45,380 nucleotides of DNA from Vampirovibrio sp. (GCA_021323475.1 JAJQJM010000004.1:1-45380); one strand, 5' to 3'. Shown: positions 1 to 9,748, numbered from the stretch's first letter. Made by a program: numbers and translations. The notes: generated by a model not told the origin, from the letters alone.

Positions 1-47
1 ATTTCGCTCATAATGTCATCATCCTCGGAGAACGTGCCGAAACTCAT
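1..47 (-). CDS. exbD: ExbD/TolR-type biopolymer transport protein (5' end only)
   Basis: Only the first 15 codons lie in the window, reading M-S-F-G-T-F-S-E-D-D-D-I-M-S-E on the minus strand. This matches the usual ExbD N-terminus, which precedes the membrane segment with the proton-carrying Asp. The start codon overlaps the exbB stop in an ATGA arrangement, so the two are translationally coupled. The rest of the gene lies beyond the left edge. The identification rests on order (tonB-exbB-exbD) and on the acidic N-terminus. Confidence 0.8.
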   Translation of the reverse strand, partial: MSFGTFSEDDDIMSE

Positions 48-784
48 GCCGGTTCTCCTGCGCTGATCGACATTTCAGAGTGGCCGACCCGGTCGCCGGT
101 TAATAGGCAGGCATGCAAATCGTGGGCAAAGTTGCGAATACGGGCCATAATTTTTTTATTGTTGTTGGTCAAGGCGTTATAGCCCAGCACCGCCGGAATG
201 GCCACCGCCAAACCGAAGGCCGTCATGATCAGCGCCTCTCCCACCGGGCCGGCCACTTTATCGATACTGGCCTGCCCGGACACGCCAATACCTACCAAGG
301 CATGATAGATGCCCCACACGGTGCCGAACAATCCGACAAAGGGCGCCGTGCTGCCTACGGATGCCAGAATGGGCAGACCGGTCTGCAAATTATGGGTAAT
401 GTTCTCGATGGATCGCCGCAGGCAACTGGTTAGCCACTCGCTGGGATTCAGTGAGTCATGCAGGTCGCCTTTACTGTGCGTCCGGCTGTGACGGTGGTGC
501 GCGGCGGCATTGATGCCATCCGCCGCCAGGCTGCGGAACGGGTTGTTTTCCTCTTCCGGGCCGAATAACCGAATCCCCTCATCCAGGCTTTTGGTATGCC
601 AGAAGGCATCTCCCGCGATGGCGGCTTGCCGGCGCAGCTTGCTTTGATGCAGGCTCTTCATGATGATGACATACCAGGACAACACGGACATGGAAAAGAG
701 CAACAGCGCAACCAGTTTAGTCACCCAGTCACCTTGCTCCCATAAACTCATGAATCCATATGGATTGGAGGCGTTCATAGTCAT
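44..784 (-). CDS. exbB: ExbB/TolQ-family proton channel subunit
   Basis: This 246-residue inner-membrane protein belongs to the MotA/TolQ/ExbB proton-channel family, which uses the proton motive force to energise TonB. There is one membrane segment near residues 22-42. After a cytoplasmic loop comes the conserved pair of helices: A-S-V-G-S-T-A-P-F-V-G-L-F-G-T-V-W-G-I, then G-P-V-G-E-A-L-I-M-T-A-F-G-L-A-V-A-I-P-A. It sits between tonB and exbD, and the ATGA overlap at its start (781-784) couples it to tonB. TolQ is the main alternative, but the TonB partner upstream favours ExbB. The His-rich stretch in the loop (A-A-A-H-H-R-H-S-R) is unusual. An in-frame ATG two codons downstream is an equally possible start. 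Confidence 0.9.
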   Translation of the reverse strand: MTMNASNPYGFMSLWEQGDWVTKLVALLLFSMSVLSWYVIIMKSLHQSKLRRQAAIAGDAFWHTKSLDEGIRLFGPEEENNPFRSLAADGINAAAHHRHSRTHSKGDLHDSLNPSEWLTSCLRRSIENITHNLQTGLPILASVGSTAPFVGLFGTVWGIYHALVGIGVSGQASIDKVAGPVGEALIMTAFGLAVAIPAVLGYNALTNNNKKIMARIRNFAHDLHACLLTGDRVGHSEMSISAGEPA

Positions 785-1659
785 TCTCCCTGACTTAATT
801 TAAAGACAATCGGAACCTGAACCCAGGCCGCCAACGCGGCTTCTCCCATTTTTGCGGGAACGAACCGCCATTTACGCACCGCTTTTAATGCGGCCTTGTC
901 CAGCGTCTCCGAGCCGCTGCTTTTATGGACCCGCACTTCCTGGGCGCCGCCTTCGGGGGAAACCAGCACTTTCAACAGAACCTGGCCTTCTTCCCCCATG
1001 CGTTTGGCGATGGAGGGATACTGGGGTGCGGGATTGTGCAGGTACGCCACCCCGAACCGGGGCGGGCTGAAGGCACCGGTTTGAGCGGCTCCGCCTTGAG
1101 AAGGCGCGGCGGTTTTCCCGGATGAGGCCGCTGTCGTGTTTCCTTCCGTATTGCCTGTTTTAGAGGCTGTGGATGGGGCGGTAGGCTCTGTAATGCCGCG
1201 CTCCGAAACGGTGGGAGACAGGTTGATGGTAGCGTTGGGTAAAGCCGTTGGTGTTGAGTGGGACAGGGCAATGGGTTGCGCTTTTGGCGTGGGGGATTGG
1301 CTGGCGCGCTGCAAGGCGGGTTGTGGTTTCTCGGTTTCCGCCGAGGCAGGCTTGGGAGTTTCCGCCGGTTTATCCTGGGCGGACATGGGAATCACCCCCG
1401 CTTGAGGCGAGCTGACAATAGAGGCATTCACCGGCTCCCTGACGATTTGCACCCTGACCACATCCAGTGATTTTGCCGGTTTTTCCTTGGGCTGCAGCGA
1501 ATCATGCTGTGATGAGAATGTCATCACGAGTCCCAGCAGGGTAAGATGGGCGGCAATGACGCCGAATAATACCAATGGCTGCTTACGCCCGGTGTTGGAA
1601 CGATTGGAGTGATGGCGCTGTTTCGGAAGGCTGGTACAGATGGCGGCATCAGCGCTCAT
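781..1659 (-). CDS. tonB: TonB energy-transducing protein
   Basis: This 292-residue protein has the TonB layout. A short basic cytoplasmic N-terminus is followed by one membrane anchor at about residues 28-48, a long Pro/Ala/Ser/Thr-rich periplasmic spacer (about 55-200), and a C-terminal TonB domain. The C-terminal domain carries P-A-P-Q-Y-P-S-I-A-K-R-M-G-E-E-G-Q-V and ends with K-A-V-R-K-W-R-F-V-P-A, both typical of the family. It links ExbB-ExbD to outer-membrane receptors for iron chelates or cobalamin, so the cell should have an outer membrane. It is first in the tonB-exbB-exbD operon, and two Fur-like palindromes lie 140-190 bp upstream. No TonB-dependent receptor gene is present in the window. 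Confidence 0.92.
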   Translation of the reverse strand: MSADAAICTSLPKQRHHSNRSNTGRKQPLVLFGVIAAHLTLLGLVMTFSSQHDSLQPKEKPAKSLDVVRVQIVREPVNASIVSSPQAGVIPMSAQDKPAETPKPASAETEKPQPALQRASQSPTPKAQPIALSHSTPTALPNATINLSPTVSERGITEPTAPSTASKTGNTEGNTTAASSGKTAAPSQGGAAQTGAFSPPRFGVAYLHNPAPQYPSIAKRMGEEGQVLLKVLVSPEGGAQEVRVHKSSGSETLDKAALKAVRKWRFVPAKMGEAALAAWVQVPIVFKLSQGE

Positions 1660-1798
1660 GGCAGGCTTCCTTGTACCAATTGCCGACTGCTGTACATACA
1701 GGTCATGGATTTAGACTCTGCCATAAAACCGGATGGGGATGCGCTGTTTTGCATACCAAAAAAATCCCAACGAATGGAAACAGACCTCAATCGATATT

Positions 1799-1849
1799 AA
1801 TGAGAAGTATTCTCATTTGTTGGTAATGTTAATAAGAATAATTCTCAAT
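1799..1849. promoter_or_regulatory. Two tandem Fur-box-like palindromes upstream of tonB
   Basis: Positions 1799-1817 are a perfect 19-bp inverted repeat, AATGAGAA-GTA-TTCTCATT. Positions 1831-1849 (AATAAGAA-TAA-TTCTCAAT) are an imperfect copy. The centres are 32 bp apart, about three helical turns. Length, symmetry and AT-rich composition fit Fur-family operators. The position upstream of tonB-exbB-exbD fits iron-dependent repression. The bases differ from the classical E. coli Fur consensus, so another Fur-family member (Zur, PerR) is possible. Confidence 0.6.
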
Positions 1850-1884
1850 TGCAAGCGGTTCGATCCGTCTTTCTGAGAATCCTG

Positions 1885-3831
1885 CTATGAATCCGATTGC
1901 TCTATGCGTGATGGTAACCCCTCTGCTGACAACATAGTCATTAGTTCCGCTAGTTCTTTTTCCAGCTTTTGCGTTGCCATAGGTTGCTTTTGACGCTCAA
2001 GATAGCGCATGGCCATTTCAATGCCGGCGGGTGTAAAATCTACATTTTTTCGGGTCAGGAATTTGATATTGCGCCATGCCCCATCCCGCCGGGCCTGATG
2101 CTGTTCATGCATGTCATCCTTTATATCGGCTGTGTCGCCGCTCTTTGGCAGCGGCGGTGTACTGGTGAACCAGGCCATCTCATTGCGCAAAACCCAAGGC
2201 ATGTAGTCTAACGATTTTCCATCCGCCAACAGGAACTGCTCCGCCAATTTGAAATCATTGCGTTTGGCCAGTTCCGTCAATAACTGCGGATAACCCTGCC
2301 CTCGATCCAGACGGCCCGTTTTGGCAACCGCATCCATGTAATTTTGAAATTGCTGGTATTGCCGGTTATAGGGCCGTTGCAAGTCTCCTTCATGTTGGAT
2401 CATCCAATCCGCAAGCCGGTTATGCCCACTTTGGACAGCCAGCAGCAACGGGGTGGCCCCATCCACATTCACAGCATTCAGATTGGCGCCCAGTTTTACC
2501 AAGCGCTTCACCATCGGCAGGTTTCCCTGCTGGGCGGCATAATGCAAGGCGGTTTCGCCGCGCCGGTTGGCATGTTGAATATTGACATTTCTATCGAGCA
2601 ATAACTCCAAAACCGGCATGGAATTCCGGCGGGCCGCCAGCAGCAGCGGCGTATTTCCGGCATTGTCCGGCTGCTCAATATCGATGCCCTTTACCCCCAG
2701 TAACGTGCTGACTACTTGCGGATCTTTCCGGTCAATTGCATACCCCAAAGCGGTCAGGCCGTGCCGGTCGGCATGGTTAATAAGCACCTCATCCGGTTTT
2801 TGCAGCAATGCGTTAACAGTATCCGGGTATCCCAGGCGAGCGGCCTGTATCAGAGCCGTATATCCCTCGCGGTGGATTTGGCCGGCATTGGCGCCTTTGG
2901 AAAGCAACCGCTCAACAATATCGGCATGATTATTTTCTGCGGCCAGCAATATGGCGCTATCCCAGGCGTTGGACTGTAAATTGACAAATGCCCCGTTTGC
3001 TAGCAGGGTTTTTACCAGGTCGAGGTATCCTTCCCGCGCTGCCAGCATAAGCGGCGTAAACCCAAGCCGATTGGTGCTGTTGACCAGTGCCCCCGCAAGG
3101 ATTAATTCGTCTGCTGCCTGCAGGCGACCCTCTCGGCAGGCCATCATCAATGGGGTCATGCCTTCAAAATTTTGCGCCTCCAAATTTGCAGGCCGCTGAA
3201 CATTCAACAGCTTGCGAATAATATCGGTATGGCCGCGCTCTGCGGCTAACAACAACGGGGTGCGGCCCACATAATCCGTGGACTCGATAGGCAGGTTCTG
3301 GTCCAGCAGATAGGGCACTGTCTCGACTTGATTATTGTTGACTGCAATTAACAGGGCGTTCATCCCGACGCGATCCACGGAGTGCTTTCTGGCGCCCGCT
3401 GCCAGCAGGATTTTCATGCCGGGTATGAAACCCTTTTTGGCGGCCAGCATCAAGGCGGTCCGCTGATCATAATCGCATTTTTCCAGTTTGATGCCCCGCT
3501 GCCGGGCCAGCAAACGGAGGATTTCCGGCTTGTTATTCTCGGCGGCCAGCATTAAAGCGGTTTTGCCGGTATAAGGGATGGCATGGTTGATATCCAGTTG
3601 CTTGTTACGCAGCAGCTTCTGAATCAGAGGAAGGTTCCCCGCTTCGGCGGCCTTGCAGAGCGATTCGTTCAACACGGATTCCAGTCCGGTCCGTGAGCCG
3701 AAAGAAACCTGATCCCCCGGAACATGGGAACGATTGTGCATCGCGATGTTGGCAAAGCCTTTGGGTAGGACTGAAAAACCCTGTATTGGCCTGTTTTCGA
3801 CAGGCTTTCTATAAGAATGGATTGAAATCAT
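1885..3831 (-). CDS. Ankyrin-repeat protein (13 repeats)
   Basis: The protein is about 650 residues long. Thirteen ankyrin repeats cover roughly residues 60-500, recognisable by the repeated T-P-L-x-L-A-A-R/E-x-G/N core followed by a second helix ending in L-L. The C-terminal 150 residues are helical, charged and not recognised. There is no signal peptide, so it is probably a cytoplasmic or secreted binding scaffold. The ATG at 3831 is chosen because GGGGAAG sits 5 nt upstream. A GTG at 3879, with AGAGGGG upstream, would add 16 residues. It lies downstream of the glycosyltransferase gene on the same strand, with a 240-bp gap. Partners cannot be inferred from the sequence. Confidence 0.9.
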   Translation of the reverse strand: MISIHSYRKPVENRPIQGFSVLPKGFANIAMHNRSHVPGDQVSFGSRTGLESVLNESLCKAAEAGNLPLIQKLLRNKQLDINHAIPYTGKTALMLAAENNKPEILRLLARQRGIKLEKCDYDQRTALMLAAKKGFIPGMKILLAAGARKHSVDRVGMNALLIAVNNNQVETVPYLLDQNLPIESTDYVGRTPLLLAAERGHTDIIRKLLNVQRPANLEAQNFEGMTPLMMACREGRLQAADELILAGALVNSTNRLGFTPLMLAAREGYLDLVKTLLANGAFVNLQSNAWDSAILLAAENNHADIVERLLSKGANAGQIHREGYTALIQAARLGYPDTVNALLQKPDEVLINHADRHGLTALGYAIDRKDPQVVSTLLGVKGIDIEQPDNAGNTPLLLAARRNSMPVLELLLDRNVNIQHANRRGETALHYAAQQGNLPMVKRLVKLGANLNAVNVDGATPLLLAVQSGHNRLADWMIQHEGDLQRPYNRQYQQFQNYMDAVAKTGRLDRGQGYPQLLTELAKRNDFKLAEQFLLADGKSLDYMPWVLRNEMAWFTSTPPLPKSGDTADIKDDMHEQHQARRDGAWRNIKFLTRKNVDFTPAGIEMAMRYLERQKQPMATQKLEKELAELMTMLSAEGLPSRIEQSDS

Positions 3832-4072
3832 GTAATCTTCCCCACTTCTGATCGTCCCCACTTCCAAATTGCGCGACACTCGGCCCCTCTGTCGCCGGGA
3901 AATTCCCTAACGAAATGTTTGGATAATTCTGTCGCAAACGGTAAGGCCGCTGCGAATGGATTACCCCCTCGATGTAGTAGTAAAAGAGATTCGAAAAGCG
4001 ATTATATAAGTCTTACTAAAGTAAAAAAACGTCTGATTGAATAGCGGCCGCTGCCAATACTGACACATTTGT

Positions 4073-5314
4073 TTACATGAGTGGCTCCGGTTCAGGCTCT
4101 GCCGATGATGGCGTCTTTTCGGGCCACAAATGGACTTTCAAATTTTCCAGCAGAGTGCTGATACATTGAGGCCAGGAGTAGGACACTACCGCCTTACGGC
4201 ACTCCTCTCGGGAGATGGCGCCCGTTTGCAACGATTTCCATGCCAATAGCGCTTTATCCTGTAAGTCCTGGTTGTTGCTTGCCAGAAACCCAATCTTACT
4301 GTCCGGTCCAATCACATCCTTTGGACCCATTACGTTAAACCCGACCACAGGCAGGCCGGACGCCAAGGCCTCCAGCATGACCAGCCCCAGTGTATCCGAC
4401 TTGCTGGGAAACATAAACACATCGCTGGCCCCATAATAATTGGCCAGTTCCTGTCCGTATTTCGGGCCGGTAAAAATAACATCGGGGTATTGCCTGCGCA
4501 GTTTCTCCAGTGAATAGCCCGCGCCTTCGGGCCCAACTACCAGCTTGGTGCCGGGGAGTTCGGCATTGAGAAAACTCTTGATGTTCTTCTCCGATGAAAC
4601 CCGGCCCACATACAAGTAAAAAGGACGCTTATATTTAGCCAGCCCGTGCTGATCTACAAATTGCTGCCGGGCCGTCTCCGACATCAGGTTGAACCGATCG
4701 GTATCGATTGCCTGACGCCATAACACCAGATTTTTGAAGCCCCGGCTCCCTAAATCCTGCAACAAGGATGGGGTGATTACCAGAACCGCCGTCGCTTTTT
4801 CATGAAAGCCCTTCAGCCACTTGAAGGCCGCGTTTCTGGGAAGGTGAAAATGCTTTTTAAAATAGTCATCCCATTTAACGCTGTAGCTGGTGGTATAAGG
4901 TAACCCTTTCTGCTGACAATAGTTTTTGGTGGCCCAGCCCAAAGGCCCTTCGGTTAATATAAAGATGCGCTCGGGCTTGAAAGCCTCAATTTTTTGCGCC
5001 ACTCTTTTTTTCAGACCGAAAGGATTGCTGATTCGCATATCCGGATAATTTGTCGGAATGGTGGGAAACAGGGCCGGATGCAGCACCTCAACCGTGTAAT
5101 CCCGCTGCTTTAATTGCTTAACCAGATTATCAATGGTGGTGGAAACGCCATTAATCTGGTTCCAGGTTTCACTCACAATCATCAGGCGTTGCCCGCTTTG
5201 TTGAGGTTGGTAGCGATCCTGCGCCCCGGCAAACGCCAGAAGTCTGTTAACGGGGCGATATGTTTGCGCCGTATTATAGACAGGCCGCTTGATATGCTGG
5301 ATCGGTTGAAGCAT
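4073..5314 (-). CDS. Glycosyltransferase family 4 (GT-B fold)
   Basis: This 413-residue protein carries the GT4 signatures. The N-terminal Rossmann half starts near residue 43 with R-L-M-I-V-S-E-T-W followed by N-G-V-S-T-T. The central sugar-nucleotide site has Y-L-Y-V-G-R-V-S-S-E-K-N. The C-terminal motif is S-K-S-D-T-L-G-L-V-M-L-E-A-L-A-S-G-L-P-V, where Asp replaces the first Glu of the E-x7-E pair, as in many GDP-mannose-dependent alpha-mannosyltransferases and SqdX-type enzymes. It lacks membrane segments and probably acts at the inner face of the membrane on a lipid or polysaccharide acceptor. Donor and acceptor cannot be read from the sequence. The gene stands alone rather than in a polysaccharide cluster. 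Confidence 0.88.
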   Translation of the reverse strand: MLQPIQHIKRPVYNTAQTYRPVNRLLAFAGAQDRYQPQQSGQRLMIVSETWNQINGVSTTIDNLVKQLKQRDYTVEVLHPALFPTIPTNYPDMRISNPFGLKKRVAQKIEAFKPERIFILTEGPLGWATKNYCQQKGLPYTTSYSVKWDDYFKKHFHLPRNAAFKWLKGFHEKATAVLVITPSLLQDLGSRGFKNLVLWRQAIDTDRFNLMSETARQQFVDQHGLAKYKRPFYLYVGRVSSEKNIKSFLNAELPGTKLVVGPEGAGYSLEKLRRQYPDVIFTGPKYGQELANYYGASDVFMFPSKSDTLGLVMLEALASGLPVVGFNVMGPKDVIGPDSKIGFLASNNQDLQDKALLAWKSLQTGAISREECRKAVVSYSWPQCISTLLENLKVHLWPEKTPSSAEPEPEPLM

Positions 5315-5798
5315 AAGCGAAAACTCTTGCGTTTGTGTTACGTAACCGGCACCGGCAATCTCTTAAATATGCCGCTAAAAAAACCCACTGTCTTTGATAA
5401 TAACCCTATGTCAGTCGCTTCTGAACAATGATTGCAGCGCTACATAGAAGACTCAATCTGCATTATAGACGCTCAAGTTCAATACGCAACACTTGCCGTA
5501 CTGATTGCTGCGAAGGCGAGCAGACTGGACGCTGCATTTATGTTTCAGGCATGGCCTGCGGTTAAATTGAAGAGGATGTAAATAACAGCCTGTTGTTGAG
5601 CTTGAGCTTGTGTTTCAATGGGTTCCCGTTAGGGCGCGGGTTCGGCTTGAATGTTAAGGTGTTAAATTGCATGGATTCTAATGAAATGGATGTGTTAGAG
5701 GTGGCAATATTATTACCTGACTGCTTAATTGCAATTTCGAGATACTTTGCATAGACTGTCAGTTCATTAAATATTGTGCTGAACCCAGGGGGTAAATT
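5315..5798. other. Intergenic region without a recognisable gene
   Basis: This 484-bp divergent region separates the glycosyltransferase from the first histidine kinase. It should hold both promoters. The right-hand part (5700-5790) is AT-rich. No RNA gene, strong hairpin or coding frame with a ribosome-binding site was seen. Confidence 0.5.
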
Positions 5799-8660
5799 GT
5801 GGAATCCCCTTCCGTTTACTCGACTCGCTGGAAACCTTTTTACAACAAGCTTGCCCAGGGCGCCGGCATATTGATTGTAGTGATTGGGCTCATCGGTGTT
5901 TGCGGATACCTACTGAACTATCCCGTGTTGTTAACCATATTTGAAAGCACACCCCCGATTGCCGTATTAACGGCTGTCAGCTATATCTTCCTGGGAATTG
6001 CGGTAATTACCGTTCTGGATACTCAGCCTTATGAGAATAGGCCGTCATGGTTGTGGCCTGTTCGATGGACTTCCATTTTGATGTCGGGTTTTATCGGCTT
6101 GTTATGCCTGACCTATTATCTTAATTTGGCCGAGTTTAACATTCCCGCTTTTGTATTTCTGAGACGTGAAGGGCCGATTATCCCTACTATTATGACCAGC
6201 TCCAGAATATTACTGTCGAGCGTGGCTATATTGCTGTTTCTAACCTTGCGGCACCGTGCGTCGGTGGTTGTTTATGGAATTGGCAGCATTGGGCTGTATC
6301 TGATTTACACGAGTCTGCTTTCGTTTGCCGGTCATTGGCTTGATTTGCCCAGGCTGTACCATTATATGATTTCCATTCTGTCCAGTGTGGGGTTTGTGCT
6401 GTTGGGTTCGGCCCTGCTGGTTTCCACGTTACCGTACGAAGGACTTTTGCTGCCCTTACTCTCCAAAGAATTCAAAAGTCGGCTGCTGACCGGGCTGGTA
6501 TTTCTGATGAGCCTTTTGATTCTGGCTTACGGAGTCAGTATGGTCGCAGTCACTTCGCATTTTATGAGCGCGTATGAGATTAGCCATGATATTTCATTCC
6601 TGTATGTCGGGGTGGAAACCGCGACCGTGCTGGCCGCGATGTTTATGGGGCTTATTTCACTGAGGGCGATTCATTACCGAAACGAATCCCTGTATATGGC
6701 TCGACTGGAAGCACAGGCGGCCAGGGCCATGAAACATAGCGAGGAGCGCTTGCGACGGCTGGTCGACTCTAATATTCTTGGGGTTTTTTATTGGCGGTTG
6801 AACGGGGAGGTATTGGAGGCGAATGACGCCTACCTGCATATGCTGGGCTACAGTCGAGACGATTTGAAAGCAGGACGCATCAACTGGCAAAATACAATTC
6901 CCTCGGAAGATCATGCATTGCAGGAGCAAATGCTGGTTGACTTGAAAGCACAGCGGGTCGTTCAACCGAAGGAAAAAGAATACCAACATACGGATGGTTC
7001 CAGGGTCAATGTGGTGGCCGCCTTTGCCATGTTTGAGGATAGCGCGGATAGTGGTATCGGTTTTATTCTGAACATTACGGAACTGAAGCAGGTTAAGCAG
7101 GAATTGCAGGAGCAGTTGTCGCTGAATAAAACGATTACGGACAACGCCACTTCCGTGTTTTGCCTGTTGGATTCCGAGGGAATGGTGTTATTCTGGAATC
7201 CGATGGGTGAAGCCATTACGGGTTATACTGCAGACGAACTTAAAGGAAAACGTTTGCACGATATCGTCCATCATACCTATCCCGATGGAACGCCATTTCC
7301 ATTCGAAGATTGTCCGGTGAACAGGACACTCAAGAGGGGAGAGCAGTTTCAGAGTCTGGAAACATTCTGGATTCGGAAGGATGGAACGTATTTGCCGATC
7401 CGTTGGACGGTTAGTTCCTTGGGTTTGAGGGGGGGGATATCGAGCTTTTTGCTGGAAGTTTGTGACATCAGCACTGAAAAGCATTTCGCACGGGAAGTCG
7501 AGACGATTAAATATGCCTTGAATGTATCTGCCATTGTGGATATTACGGATGCAAACGGCAACTTTACATTTGTGAATGACGCATTCTGCAAAGTCACAAA
7601 ATATTTTTCTCAGGAGTTGCTGGGAAAAAATATAAACCTGTTGGATTCCGGCTATCATTCGTCTGAATTTTTCAGCAGTTTGTGGTCTACCGTTCAACAA
7701 GGCCGAATCTGGACGGGGGAATTCTGCAACAAGGCCAAAGATGGCTCAATTTTCTGGGTGTATACCACCATTGTCCCTTACATGGGCGAAGATGGAGCAT
7801 CCAGCCAATACATTGCCATTCGTTACGATATTACCGAGCGGAAGCGGATGGAGCAATTATTAATGGAGCGGGAACGGGTTCTGAATTTGAAGAATCAGGA
7901 ACTCGATCAGTTTGTGACGTTTGCTTCCCATGACTTAAAAACACCGTTGCGAAAAATCAAGAACATGACTGGTTTTTTACAATCCACCACGACGGCTGGA
8001 TTAACCATTGAGTCGCTGGATTTTCTGAAGCGGATTCAGAGTTCGGTAGACTATATGGATGGCCTTATTGATGATTTGCTGCAACTGGCAAGAAGTTCCA
8101 AGGAAACGATTTCCATTACGCCTATCGATATGCCGGTGTTGATTACCCAGACACTCGCCGAACTTGTGGAGTCGATCGAATCGAGTCATGCTCAAATTGA
8201 TGTGGATGCGGTTTGCACAATTCATGGGGATAAAATGCAATTACAGCTCCTGTTTAAAAACCTGATTGAAAACGCCATTAAATTTCACAAGCCGGGAGTG
8301 CCGCCGGTTATTAAAATTAGCGCTAAACAAAAAGATGATATGACTTGTGAGATTCAGGTGCGGGATAACGGCATCGGTTTTGAGCAGCAGTATGCGGAAC
8401 GGATATTTCTGGCGTTTGAACGGCTGCATGGAAAAAGTGAGTATTCGGGTACCGGGGTGGGGCTGGCCATTTGCCAAAAAATTGTAGAGCGTCATCATGG
8501 CTCCATTTCTGCCCATAGCGAGCCGGGTGAAGGCACCTTGTTCGTGGTTCGGTTGCCTTTGAGCCCGGATGTGGAGATGAGCGAGCAGGCAGCGACGCCG
8601 TCAGGTCAGGCAAACGCCCCGATTGTCGGTGCGGATGCTTTCCGAAAACCTACGGAATAA
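5799..8660 (+). CDS. Membrane-bound multi-PAS sensor histidine kinase
   Basis: This is a 953-residue protein. The first 290 residues contain about eight hydrophobic segments forming a membrane sensor of unknown ligand. Three PAS domains follow at about 313-430, 443-565 and 570-690. The dimerisation/phosphoacceptor domain holds the H-box F-A-S-H-D-L-K-T-P-L-R-K, with phosphorylatable His at 711. The ATPase domain spans about 815-930, with N-box (N-L-I-E-N-A-I-K-F-H), G1 (D-N-G-I-G-F) and G2 (G-T-G-V-G-L-A-I). The H-box and ATPase resemble the bacteriophytochrome/Cph1 subclass, though no chromophore domain is present. The start is a GTG with AGGGGG 7 nt upstream. No response regulator is adjacent, so it signals to an unlinked partner. 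Confidence 0.92.
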   Translation: MESPSVYSTRWKPFYNKLAQGAGILIVVIGLIGVCGYLLNYPVLLTIFESTPPIAVLTAVSYIFLGIAVITVLDTQPYENRPSWLWPVRWTSILMSGFIGLLCLTYYLNLAEFNIPAFVFLRREGPIIPTIMTSSRILLSSVAILLFLTLRHRASVVVYGIGSIGLYLIYTSLLSFAGHWLDLPRLYHYMISILSSVGFVLLGSALLVSTLPYEGLLLPLLSKEFKSRLLTGLVFLMSLLILAYGVSMVAVTSHFMSAYEISHDISFLYVGVETATVLAAMFMGLISLRAIHYRNESLYMARLEAQAARAMKHSEERLRRLVDSNILGVFYWRLNGEVLEANDAYLHMLGYSRDDLKAGRINWQNTIPSEDHALQEQMLVDLKAQRVVQPKEKEYQHTDGSRVNVVAAFAMFEDSADSGIGFILNITELKQVKQELQEQLSLNKTITDNATSVFCLLDSEGMVLFWNPMGEAITGYTADELKGKRLHDIVHHTYPDGTPFPFEDCPVNRTLKRGEQFQSLETFWIRKDGTYLPIRWTVSSLGLRGGISSFLLEVCDISTEKHFAREVETIKYALNVSAIVDITDANGNFTFVNDAFCKVTKYFSQELLGKNINLLDSGYHSSEFFSSLWSTVQQGRIWTGEFCNKAKDGSIFWVYTTIVPYMGEDGASSQYIAIRYDITERKRMEQLLMERERVLNLKNQELDQFVTFASHDLKTPLRKIKNMTGFLQSTTTAGLTIESLDFLKRIQSSVDYMDGLIDDLLQLARSSKETISITPIDMPVLITQTLAELVESIESSHAQIDVDAVCTIHGDKMQLQLLFKNLIENAIKFHKPGVPPVIKISAKQKDDMTCEIQVRDNGIGFEQQYAERIFLAFERLHGKSEYSGTGVGLAICQKIVERHHGSISAHSEPGEGTLFVVRLPLSPDVEMSEQAATPSGQANAPIVGADAFRKPTE

Positions 8661-8815
8661 AATCAGCGGGATTGTGGCGGAATAATCCCACCGGATATGA
8701 GACATTTGACGGCACAAGATAAAACTGGACAATGTTAAACATATCAAATAATATATAAACATATTTTAGTTTGTTGGTGTACGGACGGCATGACCTGATT
8801 GGGGAGGGACCTGGC

Positions 8816-9673
8816 ATGGAGTTGGGCAATGCGCTTTCAGGCGGTGGCGCGGCATACTGCCCTGCCTGGCGGAACATGTTTTCCGGTTCCTTGGGGTCAG
8901 GTTCGGCGGCAAACATTCCCATGTCCGCCCAACGGAACACGCCCAGGGGACAGGGCCTGAAATTTGGCTTTGAGCCCTTGACCTGGCTTTCTATGACGAC
9001 GGGTGCGTTTTTTGTGCAGCAGGGACTGGACTTTATGCTGAAGGACATTCAGATGAAAACCACGCACCTGGAGTTGAATGCTTCCAAACTATTTCAAAAG
9101 GCGTCCACCCGGCTGGAAATCGCCCAAAATATTCGCGGCGGCGAAAGCCGGCAAATTAGAGACAAGCTGGAATACATCCGTAAAGGGGAAGACTTGTTCA
9201 GCGAAGCCGCCACGGATTTTCAGCTATCCTATTTGAAGGCGGAATGCTATAAATACGCTGCGATTTGCGCGCGTTTGGGCGGCCGCAGCAATGAGACGGT
9301 CCGTGAATATATTCAACTGGCCCGAAATGCGTATCATAAAAGTCCCGAGGAACTCTCTACGCTATATCGGGAGAGTCGGAATCCGGTGCGTAATTTAAGT
9401 CCCGCGTTCCGTTCCGTGATCACGGAAGCGTTATGGCTACCCCTATGGCTTGCGGGTAAATTGGCCGGTAGAAACGAATGGACGGATGCGGCCCGGAAAC
9501 TGGCGCTTGGCAGGCAACATGTGGCATTGCGAGAAAAAACAGTAACCCTGATTGAGCAATATATCCATTCCGATCTGCCCATGATCTGCAACCGTTTGGA
9601 GCAAAGCATCGCCACTTCAATGGCAGGAAGCCAGGCGGTTACGTCAGCGGGCAATCCGTTTGGGGGGCGATAG
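8816..9673 (+). CDS. Hypothetical protein, largely helical
   Basis: This 285-residue protein is not recognised. The ATG at 8816 is preferred because GGGGAGGG lies 7 nt upstream; a TTG at 8771 in the same frame would add 15 residues. The first 60 residues are Gly/Ala/Pro-rich and low in complexity. Residues 75-270 are predicted by eye to be amphipathic helices rich in Leu, Ala, Lys and Glu, somewhat TPR-like (Y-L-K-A-E-C-Y-K-Y-A-A-I-C-A-R-L-G). A hydrophobic stretch, A-L-W-L-P-L-W-L-A-G, lies near residue 215. No signal peptide or catalytic motif was seen. Confidence 0.7.
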   Translation: MELGNALSGGGAAYCPAWRNMFSGSLGSGSAANIPMSAQRNTPRGQGLKFGFEPLTWLSMTTGAFFVQQGLDFMLKDIQMKTTHLELNASKLFQKASTRLEIAQNIRGGESRQIRDKLEYIRKGEDLFSEAATDFQLSYLKAECYKYAAICARLGGRSNETVREYIQLARNAYHKSPEELSTLYRESRNPVRNLSPAFRSVITEALWLPLWLAGKLAGRNEWTDAARKLALGRQHVALREKTVTLIEQYIHSDLPMICNRLEQSIATSMAGSQAVTSAGNPFGGR

Positions 9674-9705
9674 CGGTCCGAGTTTACGGTTGGTATTGTG
9701 TGGTC

Positions 9706-9729
9706 AAAAAAAAAGCCCGCAAGGCGGGC
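9706..9729 (-). terminator. Rho-independent terminator, minus strand
   Basis: GCCCGC-AAG-GCGGGC forms a 6-bp GC stem with a 3-nt loop. On the minus strand it is followed by nine T residues. It is oriented to end transcripts of the small gene at 9994-10326, although it lies 265 bp past that gene's stop. Confidence 0.75.
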
Positions 9730-9748
9730 ATCAATTCAAGTGGATTTT

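Noticed and set aside
8650-9048. 132-residue minus-strand frame
   Set aside because: Overlaps the better-supported gene at 8816-9673 and has no start signal.
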